The notes under the pieces: generated by a model
What the model saw: the letters and a program-made list of their open reading frames with translations, nothing else
Told to the model about the DNA's origin: nothing
Database searches by the model: none
Shown: positions 18,835-28,422 of the stretch, one piece after another
Position numbering within the stretch: the first letter of the stretch is position 1
How the letters are laid out: every line of letters starts with the position of its first letter
Position numbers and translations under genes: made by a program
Source: Bacillota bacterium
GTDB lineage: Bacteria > Bacillota_I > Bacilli_A > Acholeplasmatales > Acholeplasmataceae
Direction of reading: 5' to 3'
NCBI GenBank assembly: GCA_018817915.1
Contig: JAHISX010000053.1
Span: forward strand, 23,327 to 87,326
DNA length: 64,000 bases

Positions 18835-18849
18835 ATTCTCATCACTTTT
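18823..18849 (+). terminator. Intrinsic terminator of lepA
   Basis: AGTGATGAG (18823-18831) pairs with CTCATCACT (18838-18846); the lepA stop codon lies in the loop. The T run is short. Confidence 0.65.
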
Positions 18850-18901
18850 CTTTATTATGTAAACCAAATAAGGTATAATAGAAATAAGGGAAGTGATTTG
18901 T

Positions 18902-19993
18902 TTGAAGGGACTTTATATCCATATTCCATTTTGCGAATATATTTGTCATTATTGTGATTTTGTTAAAAGCATTCCTAAAAACAAGGAAACAGTTGATCAA
19001 TACCTAGAAGCTCTAGTTCAAGAAATTAGAACCTATCAAGATCACTTTGATTCTATTGAAACCATTTATATTGGTGGGGGAACACCAAGTATGCTTACCT
19101 TGGATCAATTAACTTATCTTTTTGAGTCTATTAAGGTAATCAAACCTAAAGAATATACGATTGAAGTCAATCCCGAAAGTTATACAGAAGAAAAGGGATT
19201 GCTATTTAAAAAATATGGAATCAATCGTATCAGTCTTGGCGTACAAACATTCAATCAGAAACTTCTAAAATATCTCAACAGAAAGCATAAAAATCAACAA
19301 GTTTTTGAGATCATCAGTCATTTGAAAACAATTGGTATACCTCAAATAAGTCTAGATTTGATTTATGCGATACCAGGGCAAACAATTGAAGATCTATATT
19401 TTGACTTAGATCAAGTACAAAAGCTAGATATTACACATGTTTCATGCTATTCATTGATATTAGAAGAAAAAACATATTTTTATTACAAATATTTAAAAGG
19501 ACAGTTTGAACAAATGGATGAAGATACAGAAGCTCAAATGTATGAAATTGTCATGGATGAGCTTGTTCGACAAGGCTTTGAGCATTATGAGATATCTAAT
19601 TTTGCTAAGCAAAAGAACTACTCATATCACAATTTAATCTATTGGACACTAGGTACATATATTGGTGTAGGTTTAGGTGCACATGGTTTTGTTGATGGTA
19701 AAAGAACGTATAATCATCGGTCTATGCCTAAATATTTGGAAGATCCACAAAAAGAGTCAACATATCAAAATACAGAAACACTACTTCAAGATGAACTCAT
19801 CTTTGGATTACGTAAACTATCGGGTGTATCACTTTCACAAATTAAAGATAAATATCAAATCGATATTTTTAAAACGTATCCTCAACTCTATGAAAAGATA
19901 GATCTTGGATTAATTAAAATTGAAAATGATCATTTAATATTGACACGAAAGGGACTCTTTTTAGGTAATCAAGTCTTCATGGTGTTCATATGA
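18902..19993 (+). CDS. hemW: Radical SAM protein HemW (heme chaperone family)
   Basis: A 363-residue radical SAM protein of the HemN/HemW family with the iron-sulfur motif CEYICHYCDF (CxxxCxxC) and GGGTPSML. HemW proteins bind heme and are not coproporphyrinogen oxidases. I choose TTG 18902 (MKGLYIHIPF) because AGGGAAG at 18887-18893 sits at a good distance; an in-frame GTG at 18893 overlaps that site. TATAAT lies at 18874-18879. The gene overlaps xerD by four bases (ATGA). Whether this organism uses heme cannot be judged from the window. Confidence 0.9.
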   Translation: MKGLYIHIPFCEYICHYCDFVKSIPKNKETVDQYLEALVQEIRTYQDHFDSIETIYIGGGTPSMLTLDQLTYLFESIKVIKPKEYTIEVNPESYTEEKGLLFKKYGINRISLGVQTFNQKLLKYLNRKHKNQQVFEIISHLKTIGIPQISLDLIYAIPGQTIEDLYFDLDQVQKLDITHVSCYSLILEEKTYFYYKYLKGQFEQMDEDTEAQMYEIVMDELVRQGFEHYEISNFAKQKNYSYHNLIYWTLGTYIGVGLGAHGFVDGKRTYNHRSMPKYLEDPQKESTYQNTETLLQDELIFGLRKLSGVSLSQIKDKYQIDIFKTYPQLYEKIDLGLIKIENDHLILTRKGLFLGNQVFMVFI

Positions 19994-20886
19994 AATATCT
20001 AGTAAAAGATTTTGAATATTATTTAAAAAATGAGAAAGGCTCAAGTAAAAATACCATTGATTCTTATTTGATAGACTTAAAACAATATGTTTTATTCTTA
20101 GAAACTTATCATCAGATAAGCAAACCTAAAAATATCGAAAAGAAACATATCGAAGGCTTTTTAAAGAGTACAAGAAGAAAAGTGTCTTCAAAAAGTTTAG
20201 CAAGAAAACTCACAACCATCAAATCATTTCATCATTTTTTAATGATTGAAAAAGAAGTTGATGAAGATGTTGCTAAAGGTTTCTCAGCGCCAAAAATTGA
20301 AAAAACTTTACCACAAGTACTTTCTGTTGATGAAGTTGTATCCATATTAGAACAAGTTGATAAAACTAAACCATTAGGATTAAGAAACATGGCATTACTT
20401 GAATTAATCTACGGATCTGGACTTAGAGTTAGTGAATTATTAGATATTCAAATGGAAGATATCCACTTGAATCAAGGTTATGTTATTGTTAAAGGCAAAG
20501 GAAATAAAGAACGTATGGTTCCAATATCTGACATGTCAACAATAGCTTTGAGAAATTATATTGTTAAATCAAGAGAAACAATTATTAAGGATCAAAGAAC
20601 GAATTTTCTTTTTGTTAATCAAGATGGTAACAGGCTTTCTAGACAAGGATTCTTTAAAATACTTAAGAAATTAGCATATGATGCTAAAGTTACAACGGAA
20701 TGTTCTCCACACACATTAAGGCATTCATTTGCTACACATCTTTTAGAAAATGGTATGGACTTAAGAACATTACAATCTTTATTGGGCCATGAAGATATAT
20801 CGACAACCCAAATTTATACACACATAAGTCAAAAAAGAATTAAAGAAATATATAGAAACGCGCATCCACGCGCGAAGGAGGAATAA
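19990..20886 (+). CDS. xerD: Tyrosine recombinase XerD-like
   Basis: A 298-residue site-specific recombinase with an N-terminal SAM-like DNA-binding domain (residues 1-85) and a C-terminal catalytic domain. The catalytic residues are visible: Arg in [11 protein letters not shown], Lys in VKGKGNKER, His-x-x-Arg in [13 protein letters not shown], His in GHEDISTTQ, and Tyr in IYTHIS. It lies in the hemW-xerD-deoB operon, as xerD-deoB does in other Firmicutes, so it is the chromosome-dimer resolvase rather than a phage integrase. No dif site was found in the window. Confidence 0.92.
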   Translation: MKYLVKDFEYYLKNEKGSSKNTIDSYLIDLKQYVLFLETYHQISKPKNIEKKHIEGFLKSTRRKVSSKSLARKLTTIKSFHHFLMIEKEVDEDVAKGFSAPKIEKTLPQVLSVDEVVSILEQVDKTKPLGLRNMALLELIYGSGLRVSELLDIQMEDIHLNQGYVIVKGKGNKERMVPISDMSTIALRNYIVKSRETIIKDQRTNFLFVNQDGNRLSRQGFFKILKKLAYDAKVTTECSPHTLRHSFATHLLENGMDLRTLQSLLGHEDISTTQIYTHISQKRIKEIYRNAHPRAKEE

Positions 20887-20888
20887 TT

Positions 20889-22070
20889 ATGTATCAACGT
20901 ATCTTTCTAATTGTATTAGACAGCTTAGGTATTGGAGAAGCTCCTGATGCAAACGACTATCATGATTTAGGTTCAAATACCATTGGGCACATTGCAGAAA
21001 GTATGGATTTGAAAATACCTACACTCCAAGCTATGGGGTATGGTAATATAGCACATATTAAAAATGTTCCATCTGTTGAAAATCCAAGAGCATTTTATAC
21101 AAAGATGCAAGAAGCATCTTTAGGTAAAGACACAATGACAGGTCACTGGGAAATGATGGGTTTATTTACGACAACTCCATTTCAAACTTTCACTGAAACT
21201 GGATTTCCTAAAGAACTATTAGATGAACTAGAAAAAAGAACTGGTCATAAAATTGTTGGAAATATTTCAGCATCTGGTACTGAAATCATCAAAGATTTAG
21301 GTGAACATCACATGAAAACAGGAGATTTAATTGTTTATACATCTGCTGATTCAGTGCTTCAAATCGCAATGCATGAAGACATCATACCTATTGAAGAACA
21401 ATATAAGATTTGTGAAATTGCGCGCGAACTCATGATGAAACCTGAGTGGAAAGTTGGTAGAGTTATTGCTCGTCCATTCAAAGGAACGAATAAGAATAAT
21501 TTTGTGAGAACTTCAAATAGACATGATTATGCACTTAAACCTTTTGAAAAAACTACACTCAACTATTTAACTGAAGCAGGTTTTGATGTTATCGCTTTAG
21601 GCAAAATCAATGACATATTTGATGGTTATGGTATTAGTGAACATAGTAAAACAAAGTCTAACGATGATGGTATGAAACAAATTATTGAATTGGCTAAGAA
21701 AGATTTCACTGGTCTTTGTTTCCTTAATCTCGTTGATTTTGATGCTCTTTATGGCCATAGAAGAGATCCAATTGGATATGGTAAGGCAATAGAAGCTTTT
21801 GATAAACAACTACCTGATTTACTCAAAGAATTAACAGAAGATGATTTGCTTTTATTAACTGCAGATCATGGAAATGATCCAACTTATTCAGGAACAGATC
21901 ATACTAGAGAATATGTACCTTTACTTATTTATTCAAAGAAATTTCTTCAAGGTACTCAATTACCTTTATTAAAAACATTTGCTGATGTTGGATATTCAAT
22001 CAACGATAATTTTAAAACTATTAAACCAAATCATGGTAGTTCATTCTTAAAGTACCTAGTTAAAAAATAG
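20889..22070 (+). CDS. deoB: Phosphopentomutase
   Basis: Interconverts (deoxy)ribose 1-phosphate and 5-phosphate in nucleoside salvage. The 393-residue alkaline-phosphatase-superfamily protein has the metal-binding motifs [26 protein letters not shown] (with the phosphorylated Thr), [12 protein letters not shown] and TADHGNDPT. The start follows AAGGAGGAATAATT. It is the last gene of the hemW-xerD-deoB run and ends at a bidirectional terminator. Confidence 0.95.
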   Translation: MYQRIFLIVLDSLGIGEAPDANDYHDLGSNTIGHIAESMDLKIPTLQAMGYGNIAHIKNVPSVENPRAFYTKMQEASLGKDTMTGHWEMMGLFTTTPFQTFTETGFPKELLDELEKRTGHKIVGNISASGTEIIKDLGEHHMKTGDLIVYTSADSVLQIAMHEDIIPIEEQYKICEIARELMMKPEWKVGRVIARPFKGTNKNNFVRTSNRHDYALKPFEKTTLNYLTEAGFDVIALGKINDIFDGYGISEHSKTKSNDDGMKQIIELAKKDFTGLCFLNLVDFDALYGHRRDPIGYGKAIEAFDKQLPDLLKELTEDDLLLLTADHGNDPTYSGTDHTREYVPLLIYSKKFLQGTQLPLLKTFADVGYSINDNFKTIKPNHGSSFLKYLVKK

Positions 22071-22073
22071 AAA

Positions 22074-22096
22074 AAAGACCACAAATTGTGGTCTTT
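22074..22096. terminator. Bidirectional terminator between deoB and the desulfurase gene
   Basis: AAAGACCAC-AAATT-GTGGTCTTT with A and T tracts on both sides, between convergent genes. Confidence 0.85.
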
Positions 22097-22099
22097 ATT

Positions 22100-23236
22100 T
22101 TATATAACTGAATCAATACCTTCCTTAAATCTTGCGATTACCCTTGGTATATCAGTTTCTAGAAATTCATTACCAAGCGATATTCTAACAGTACCTTTAA
22201 TATATTCATCAGGAACCTTAATAGCTTTTATAACATGTGATGGTTCAATTGAGTCTGAGTTACAAGCACTACCAGTTGAAACAAAAATATCGTTTTGATC
22301 CAACCAATATGTAAGCTGTGTTCCTATGATGTCTCTAAAAGAATAGTTTAAATTTCCGGGTAATCGTCTTCCGCCTAATTCAGGGCCATTCAAAACACAA
22401 TCGAAATCCATAATCATTCTTTGATGTAATCTTGAAGATAAATAGCTTAATTTTTCATAATAGGATTGTTGGTTGCTAATCGCAATTTCAGCAGCTTTTG
22501 CCATACCTACAATACCTGTGATGTTCTCAGTGCCTGATCGATGATTTTGTTCCTGCGATCCACCATGAATCAAAGGCTCAATGCTTATACCTTTTTTAAC
22601 ATATAAACATCCTATACCTTTTGGGCCATAAAATTTATGAGCTGATAGTGTGAGCATTGAAATATCATAAAGTGATAAATCAATCGCTATTTGACCGAAT
22701 GCTTGAACAGCATCAACATGTAGTGCGACACTATGATTTTTACAAATTTCTGATATTGCTTTTATATCTTGTATTGTCCCAATTTCGTTATTTGCCCAGA
22801 TGATAGAGACTAACAGAGTGTTTTCATTGATTGAGTTTTCCAATTTTTTAAGACTAATAAACCCTTTTTTATCAACTGGGATATAGTGAATCTTATATCC
22901 TTTTTTTTCTAAGAATTGACATGTGTGAAGTGTTGCATGATGTTCAATTTGACTAATAATGATTTCTTTTTTTTCAGGATATGCATCTGCATAACCTCGA
23001 ATTGCCCAGTTGGTTGCTTCAGTACCACCAGAAGTAAAATAGATTTCTTCTTGTAATACATTTAAACAATTTGCAACTGTCTTTCTAGACTCATTAATCG
23101 TTTTTTTGTTGGTAATACCTAATTGATGCATTGAAGATGGATTGCCATATCTGATACTAAAGAATGGTAACATGGCTTGAAGTACTTCATCATTGACAGG
23201 AGTTGTTGCTGCATAATCTAAATAAATACCTTTCAT
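22100..23236 (-). CDS. Cysteine desulfurase (NifS/IscS family)
   Basis: A PLP enzyme that takes sulfur from cysteine for Fe-S clusters or tRNA thiolation. The 378-residue protein has YLDYAATTP at the N-terminus, the PLP-binding Lys in LSAHKFYGPKGIG, HRSGTENITGI, and the reactive Cys in STGSACNSDS. I set the start at the ATG that gives MKGIYLDYAATT, behind AGGTG; the in-frame ATG 27 bases upstream is less likely. It overlaps the following small gene by four bases. No Fe-S scaffold gene is adjacent, so the thiolation role is as likely as the cluster role. Confidence 0.92.
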   Translation of the reverse strand: MKGIYLDYAATTPVNDEVLQAMLPFFSIRYGNPSSMHQLGITNKKTINESRKTVANCLNVLQEEIYFTSGGTEATNWAIRGYADAYPEKKEIIISQIEHHATLHTCQFLEKKGYKIHYIPVDKKGFISLKKLENSINENTLLVSIIWANNEIGTIQDIKAISEICKNHSVALHVDAVQAFGQIAIDLSLYDISMLTLSAHKFYGPKGIGCLYVKKGISIEPLIHGGSQEQNHRSGTENITGIVGMAKAAEIAISNQQSYYEKLSYLSSRLHQRMIMDFDCVLNGPELGGRRLPGNLNYSFRDIIGTQLTYWLDQNDIFVSTGSACNSDSIEPSHVIKAIKVPDEYIKGTVRISLGNEFLETDIPRVIARFKEGIDSVI

Positions 23237-23532
23237 TTTTTCACCTCGATTGATAGGAAACATGTTTCTATGTCAGGGATATCTATGAAGTCAAGTTTTT
23301 GTTCATAATGAGCAAGTGAGAAATCAGTAATAGGTAAAGTTGGAAATAGAGCAAGAAATTCATCAGCAAGTTTTTGAGAAGCATATGATTGATGAATGAC
23401 ACAAGGCTCAGGATCACTGAATAATTCAATTGATTTTAGAGTGACTGCTTTTTCTTTTATAGGTAGTGCAATAGGTTTACCCTTAAACAAAACTCTGTTC
23501 TTTGAGTTTTTAATTGTAATTTGATATTTCAT
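23233..23532 (-). CDS. Small protein of unknown function
   Basis: A 99-residue soluble protein I do not recognise. It has no signal peptide or membrane segment; it contains three Cys (one in PEPCVIHQS, one in DIETCFLSI) and a mixed alpha/beta pattern. It overlaps the cysteine desulfurase start by four bases (ATGA), so the two are translationally coupled and it may assist sulfur transfer; that is inference. AGGTGTC precedes the ATG. It lies 9 bases after the CcdA-like gene. Confidence 0.65.
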   Translation of the reverse strand: MKYQITIKNSKNRVLFKGKPIALPIKEKAVTLKSIELFSDPEPCVIHQSYASQKLADEFLALFPTLPITDFSLAHYEQKLDFIDIPDIETCFLSIEVKK

Positions 23533-23541
23533 TTTGACACC

Positions 23542-24699
23542 TCAATTCACGAATATAACAAAGAAGACATAATAGATAAAAATAGCTAGAAAGACAAGTG
23601 CACTAAATAACTTGATTAAATTTAAGCGCTCTCTCATGAATGCAGCAATTGATGTTATAGATTGAGTCTTAATTGCAATAAAAGCAATGATAATTAATGG
23701 AAGAACAAAAATAAAATTATAAAGTAATAGAAGTAGAACACCACTTCTAGTATGACTTGAGTCATGAATCAATGTTAAAATAGCTGTTAAATATGCTTGT
23801 CCTGTACATAAAAATTCTGTAAATGATATAAGGATACCAATGGTGAAAGTGATTAAATATAGACTTATGCGACCTTCATCCATTCTTTTTGTAAATGCTG
23901 ATATAAGACGTTTATTAAACTTTTGGATACCTTTTGGAAGCTGGTTTTTTACTTTATCATATCGCTTATTAGAAGTAATGATAAAGTCATACATATTTAG
24001 TAAAAACAGAAATAACGCAATACTTGTAATAATCCAAGGAACTGCCTGAATGATGAACGAAGCAGAATTGAACTGTCCTAAAAATTGATATAAAAAGGTA
24101 CCAAATAAAAAATAACTAATAAAGATTGCTGAGATAAAAGTAAGACTTACACCCAATAGAATCCTTTTATTTTTAGTAAAACGAAGTAGTGAAATGAATA
24201 ATAAAAGCATTGCTATAGCACAAGGATTAATACCATCAACAAGTCCTAATAGTATGTATGAGATGAGTGAAAATTCATTAATTGTTGATGACTGAAGTGG
24301 CAATAGAGATTGCGTATCCATGACTATCTGTATCTCGTTATTTTGAACACCTTCTCTAATGGCAGTGCGTCCAGCAAAATAAGTTGATCCGACAAATAGA
24401 ACGGGAATTTGATCATCAGTCATTAAAAAGTCATATGTGTACTGATAATCACTAAGAAGTCCTGGATTATTAACATCATCTTCTAAATAATAAATTAAGA
24501 TTAAATAACCTTCATCTTGAAGTGTTTGAATTGAACCATCACTTTCTAAACCTTGACAATCGGTGCACCAATGAGAAGCAAAGTAGACAGCATCGTATGT
24601 AATATCATCTGCCCCAAAGGTACTAAAATTACTTGATGACAGAGTGATGATAACAAATATAATCATTGTAGAAAATATGAATTTAATAAGCTGTTTCAT
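23542..24699 (-). CDS. Secreted thioredoxin-like domain fused to a CcdA/DsbD-type transmembrane domain
   Basis: A 385-residue protein with an N-terminal signal/anchor segment (residues 5-28), an extracytoplasmic thioredoxin-like domain (about 30-145) with the redox pair in HWCTDCQG, and a C-terminal domain of six or so hydrophobic segments resembling CcdA/DsbD. The membrane domain carries one conserved Cys in GINPCAIAML and another in EFLCTGQAYL, the pair that relays electrons across the membrane. It could reduce disulfides outside the cell using cytoplasmic thioredoxin. The order of domains is N-terminal thioredoxin then CcdA, unlike the standard CcdA protein. AGGAGGACAAAC precedes the ATG. 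Confidence 0.8.
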   Translation of the reverse strand: MKQLIKFIFSTMIIFVIITLSSSNFSTFGADDITYDAVYFASHWCTDCQGLESDGSIQTLQDEGYLILIYYLEDDVNNPGLLSDYQYTYDFLMTDDQIPVLFVGSTYFAGRTAIREGVQNNEIQIVMDTQSLLPLQSSTINEFSLISYILLGLVDGINPCAIAMLLLFISLLRFTKNKRILLGVSLTFISAIFISYFLFGTFLYQFLGQFNSASFIIQAVPWIITSIALFLFLLNMYDFIITSNKRYDKVKNQLPKGIQKFNKRLISAFTKRMDEGRISLYLITFTIGILISFTEFLCTGQAYLTAILTLIHDSSHTRSGVLLLLLYNFIFVLPLIIIAFIAIKTQSITSIAAFMRERLNLIKLFSALVFLAIFIYYVFFVIFVN

Positions 24700-24749
24700 G
24701 TTTGTCCTCCTGTAATCTAGTAGGTCATATTGTTGGATCTTATTGAGTT

Positions 24750-25430
24750 CTACAAGCTAATATGATTTTCAATTCTTGATTTCAAATAGATTAAACCAAT
24801 TGTCATAAGAATGATTACTGGCATTAAAAGACCCAAATTAAAGATGAGTAATCCTGTAAAACCATTAGAGTAAGTTGATGGATCCAAAAATGGATATATA
24901 TAAGATGCACCTTGAAAATCAGTAAGAACTGAAGACAATAAATTTCCAAATAATGGGTGAATCCATGTGTAGACAGAAACCAAAAAAATGAGGGGATGAA
25001 GTAGTCCAATCCAGAAGTCCTTGAGACTGAAAATATGGTTTAAAATAATGAAGTAAAATGATATGTAAAATAGTGGTGTGATCGTATGTAAAAGGTGCTG
25101 CATAAAGTTTATATTTGATAGATATGAAGCAAGGAAAAGGTGAAAAACAAAACCAGTAATTGTAATATCAATTAACCCAATTAACGCGAGTACTTTAAAC
25201 CAATGTTTATCACCTTTTTTTAATAGGAAAAGTGACATAACAATGAATACAAGTAAATTGCTTTGAGTTGTGAAATAGAGTGAAGTAACAATAAGTCGAT
25301 CAAAAGGTGATTCATAAACTAGAACTCTCCCTATTAAAAAACCAACACCAAGAGCAGTAACTAAAAAAACAAAAATTGAAAAAGAAGTAACAAAGTTTTT
25401 ATTGTGACGTAGCTTTGAAATAATCTCCAT
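24750..25430 (-). CDS. Pr6Pr/FAR-17a-like membrane protein
   Basis: A 226-residue protein with six hydrophobic segments. The pattern LYFTTQSNLLVF, LLHTITPLFY, HPLIF and YPFLDPSTYSNGF fits the bacterial Pr6Pr family related to FAR-17a/AIG1 proteins, whose eukaryotic members hydrolyse fatty-acid esters of hydroxy fatty acids. Bacterial function is unknown. It lies between the CcdA-like gene and asparaginase, all on the reverse strand. Confidence 0.65.
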   Translation of the reverse strand: MEIISKLRHNKNFVTSFSIFVFLVTALGVGFLIGRVLVYESPFDRLIVTSLYFTTQSNLLVFIVMSLFLLKKGDKHWFKVLALIGLIDITITGFVFHLFLASYLSNINFMQHLLHTITPLFYISFYFIILNHIFSLKDFWIGLLHPLIFLVSVYTWIHPLFGNLLSSVLTDFQGASYIYPFLDPSTYSNGFTGLLIFNLGLLMPVIILMTIGLIYLKSRIENHISL

Positions 25431-25445
25431 GACTACTCCTTCTAA

Positions 25446-26429
25446 TTAATTTTCAAAAAATGAAACAATATCCTGATGTGTATCAAGAGCATTGATTGCA
25501 ATGAGTAATTTTATACGTGCTTTTTGACTACTTAAATTTTCAGCAAAAATAACACCTAAGCGTTTCAAGTGATGACCGCCACCATTATATCCGTACGTAT
25601 CGAGTACGCGTCCCATTGGACAACGAGAAGTTAAAACAACAGGTATACCTTTTTCAATAGCTAAGATAATGCCATCAAGCATTTGAGGAGGAACATTGCC
25701 TCTTCCTAAAGCCTCAATAACAATTCCGTCAATACCACTTTGAATAAGTAAGTTTAGTATGAGTGAACTTGAGCCTGAATAGGCTTTGACGATTTCAACC
25801 GTTTTTGTAAGTGATTGTGGTTTAACGAAATCTTGTCTATGATGAGCATCATGATAGTAAAGTACGTTCTCTTCATCAACAATACCAATTGGACCGAACT
25901 CCATTGATTTAAAAGTATCTAGTGCCAATGTATGTGTTTTTGTGACTTCAGAAGCTGCATTGATTTCATCATTCATTACAAGGAGTACACCTTTTTTAAT
26001 GGATTCAGGTGACGCTGCAACACGAATTGAAGAAACAAGGTTGGATAATCCATCATATCCAAGCTCTGAAAATGAACGCATAGAACCAGTAAAAACTACT
26101 GGTTTTTTCGTTTCTAAATATAAATCTAAGAAGTAAGCAGACTCTTCAATAGTGTCAGTGCCATGAGTAATAACGACACCATCAATGTTAGAATCCATAA
26201 GATAAGAATCAGTTAGTTGAGCCAATATGAACATATCCTTAGGAGTTACTGAAGGAGATGGCTTCAAAGAAAACTGATGAGATCTTAGTTCTATACCCTT
26301 TAATTCTGATGAGATGTTACTAAGTAATTCCTTTTGATTGTCTGTAATGTCAGCCTTACTCGATGAGTCAAGTTTTTGCATTGATATTGTACCACCAGTA
26401 AAAATGACTAAAATTGTTTTTTCTCGCAT
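25446..26429 (-). CDS. ansA: L-asparaginase (type I, cytoplasmic)
   Basis: Hydrolyses asparagine to aspartate and ammonia. The 327-residue protein has the first nucleophile motif FTGGTISM and the second catalytic motif VVITHGTDTIEESAYF, followed by VVFTGSMRS. It has no signal peptide, so it is cytoplasmic. Neighbouring genes do not suggest a pathway. A TACAAT-like -10 box lies about 15 bases before the ATG, at the edge of a 1.1-kb gene-free region. Confidence 0.92.
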   Translation of the reverse strand: MREKTILVIFTGGTISMQKLDSSSKADITDNQKELLSNISSELKGIELRSHQFSLKPSPSVTPKDMFILAQLTDSYLMDSNIDGVVITHGTDTIEESAYFLDLYLETKKPVVFTGSMRSFSELGYDGLSNLVSSIRVAASPESIKKGVLLVMNDEINAASEVTKTHTLALDTFKSMEFGPIGIVDEENVLYYHDAHHRQDFVKPQSLTKTVEIVKAYSGSSSLILNLLIQSGIDGIVIEALGRGNVPPQMLDGIILAIEKGIPVVLTSRCPMGRVLDTYGYNGGGHHLKRLGVIFAENLSSQKARIKLLIAINALDTHQDIVSFFEN

Positions 26430-26449
26430 ATTATCACCATATATATTGT

Positions 26450-27593
26450 ATCATATTTGCGTTTTTTTGACATATGAGAAATATAAGTTAGTATTTGTCA
26501 ATTTTCGATAGTTCACAGACCATAAGGTACGTAGAAGCCGAAGTTCGACGATAACCACACAATCAACATACCCACACCAAACCCATTGACCGCACAGTAA
26601 GCTTATTATTATATGGTTAACATAATATATATTATAGGTACAAATACGAAATAGAAAAGAAGCTGTCAAACGATTTAATGACCTTTGTGAATTGTGTATT
26701 ACCATATTTGGTTGCAGATTTCATAACTTCTACCCTTATTAAATAAGGTAATATATCTTAAATGCGTATGATAATTAATATGGAGAGTACATTTTCAGCG
26801 TGTGAACTATCAAAAGCTGTATAATTGTATGTCCTGTGCTTTCAGACGTTGAGAATGTGTATTTTGATGAATTTGAGGGTTTGCACATTTTAATGTGGTT
26901 GAGCTTGGTTTCTTCTTCTTTTAATGTATATATAGGTGTCTTATTTTTTTGAACTTTTTTTTCAATTAAGTTTGAGCGCGTGATCTCAGAGGTTGAATCA
27001 CACTTAATAACAACTTAGTCAATCTGGATTGATCTATTGATTTTTACTAATCTTAATATTTCTTCCTCGTCATAAATTTTTAGAAAATTATTTTGTTATA
27101 CTTTTCAACTCATTTCATTATATGTTGCAATGGTGTTTTCCAAGTATCAAATGTGGGCAATGACAATTGAATTTGAAAATATCTTAAAAACTCTCGAAGG
27201 AGTATTTTATCACATTTTGACTTTCGATTCTTCTCACCTCATTAATATTTTTAAATAAACGAATTTGAATATGTTACGCTATCTCAGTTTTACATTGTCT
27301 TGATTTTTTATAATTACATGTGTTTCTCCTTCTTTTCTTTGAACGTGTATTTAATTGTCTTTCATTACATAAAGTCTATTCATATGAACTTTTTAATTTT
27401 TATTTTCAATTTAACCATTTCATGAAATCTTACCAAAATTAATCGAGTATCTCTTTTAAATAGAAATATTAAAATTAATTTAAAAATAGGGAAAAGTTTA
27501 TAAATACTAAACTTACGAATTATACTATATTTTTTCTTATGGCTTTTTATGTATGAACAAAACGATATACATATGTACAAAAAAAATGTGAAT
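26450..27593. other. Gene-free, AT-rich stretch with traces of decayed coding sequence
   Basis: No intact gene is visible in about 1.1 kb. On the reverse strand one frame is open without a stop from 27014 to 26775 (79 codons, no usable start), and the same frame continues upstream to about 27098 past a single TAA. Another short open piece near 26525-26610 reads like a membrane segment (NGFGVGMLIVWLSS). A small hairpin CCTTAT-TAA-ATAAGG lies near 26734-26748. These look like remnants of genes broken by stops and frameshifts, at the junction with the acyl-CoA island. Confidence 0.4.
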
Positions 27594-28385
27594 CTATTTG
27601 ATCCACAATTCTATGAGTTCTATGATTTCTTTTGATTTCTCGAATATTGCAACATGCCCACAATCTTCTAACAATACCAGTTGACTGTTCTGAATCTCTT
27701 GATGAATGAGTTCAGAAAACTTAGGTGGTTTTAAGATATCATCCATACCGCATATAATGAGCGTATGTGCAACAATTCCTTTTAAATGATTCGTCATATT
27801 GACATCATCATTAAATGTCTTATACAGTGTGATTTGACCCTCTAAATAACTGGGATCAACATGACGTGTTGCTTGTGCTCTCTTTTCTAGAAAGTCCATA
27901 TTTTCTTTCATGAACGTTGGTCCATAAATACTTTTCGCCATTCCCCAAAAGAATGCATATCCATCACGTGCTTCACACAACTCAATCCAATGATTAATCT
28001 CTTTAACCATCTGCTCATCAGTTTCGCTGACTGAATCGATAATGACAAGAGACTTCACATATTCAGGATAACTGAAAGCTAATTTCATAGCAACTTCACC
28101 ACCATAACTTGTCCCTACAAAATGAGCTTTTGTAATCTTTAATTCATTGAGAATCATGATGGTTTCTTCTGCATGTTCTAAGAACGTATAAGGGCCTTTT
28201 GGTTTATCCGATTTTAGCTGTCCTTTGAAGTCATGCAAGATGATTCTATACCCTTGATCTATAAAGGGTTTCATGATGCTATACCAGCTGTTTGTTGATG
28301 CCATAACCCCATTTAAGAAGACGATGACTTCTCCATTTGGATCACCTAAATCTTCAACAAATAAATTCATATTTTTTATTTTCAT
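27594..28385 (-). CDS. Alpha/beta hydrolase (island copy 1)
   Basis: A 263-residue alpha/beta hydrolase with a cap region. The nucleophile elbow is GTSYGGE (Ser), the acid is in ICGMDDIL (Asp) and the His is in EDCGHVAIFE. The oxyanion loop reads FLNGVMAST, with Asn where most relatives have His. It resembles the third hydrolase of the group (27% or more by eye around the elbow: SYGGEVA), so these two are likely paralogues. AAGGAG precedes the ATG, but a terminator hairpin separates it from the upstream gene, so it may be less expressed. It is the last gene of the island. Confidence 0.82.
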   Translation of the reverse strand: MKIKNMNLFVEDLGDPNGEVIVFLNGVMASTNSWYSIMKPFIDQGYRIILHDFKGQLKSDKPKGPYTFLEHAEETIMILNELKITKAHFVGTSYGGEVAMKLAFSYPEYVKSLVIIDSVSETDEQMVKEINHWIELCEARDGYAFFWGMAKSIYGPTFMKENMDFLEKRAQATRHVDPSYLEGQITLYKTFNDDVNMTNHLKGIVAHTLIICGMDDILKPPKFSELIHQEIQNSQLVLLEDCGHVAIFEKSKEIIELIELWIK

Positions 28386-28405
28386 AAGTTATACTCCTTA
28401 TCAAA

Positions 28406-28422
28406 AAAGGGCTGAGCCCTTT
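28406..28422 (-). terminator. Terminator between hydrolase copies 2 and 1
   Basis: On the reverse strand AAAGGGC-TCA-GCCCTTT runs into TTTTT; it starts at the stop codon of the upstream hydrolase. Confidence 0.7.

Noticed and set aside
26451..26705. An 84-codon reverse-strand frame as a gene
   Set aside because: It is rich in Cys and Trp without a pattern, has no ribosome site and crosses frames with other decayed pieces.
28406..28422. GGGCTGAGCCC hairpin repeated near 45.9 kb as a dispersed repeat
   Set aside because: Both copies are intrinsic terminators at gene ends; the similarity does not extend beyond the stem.
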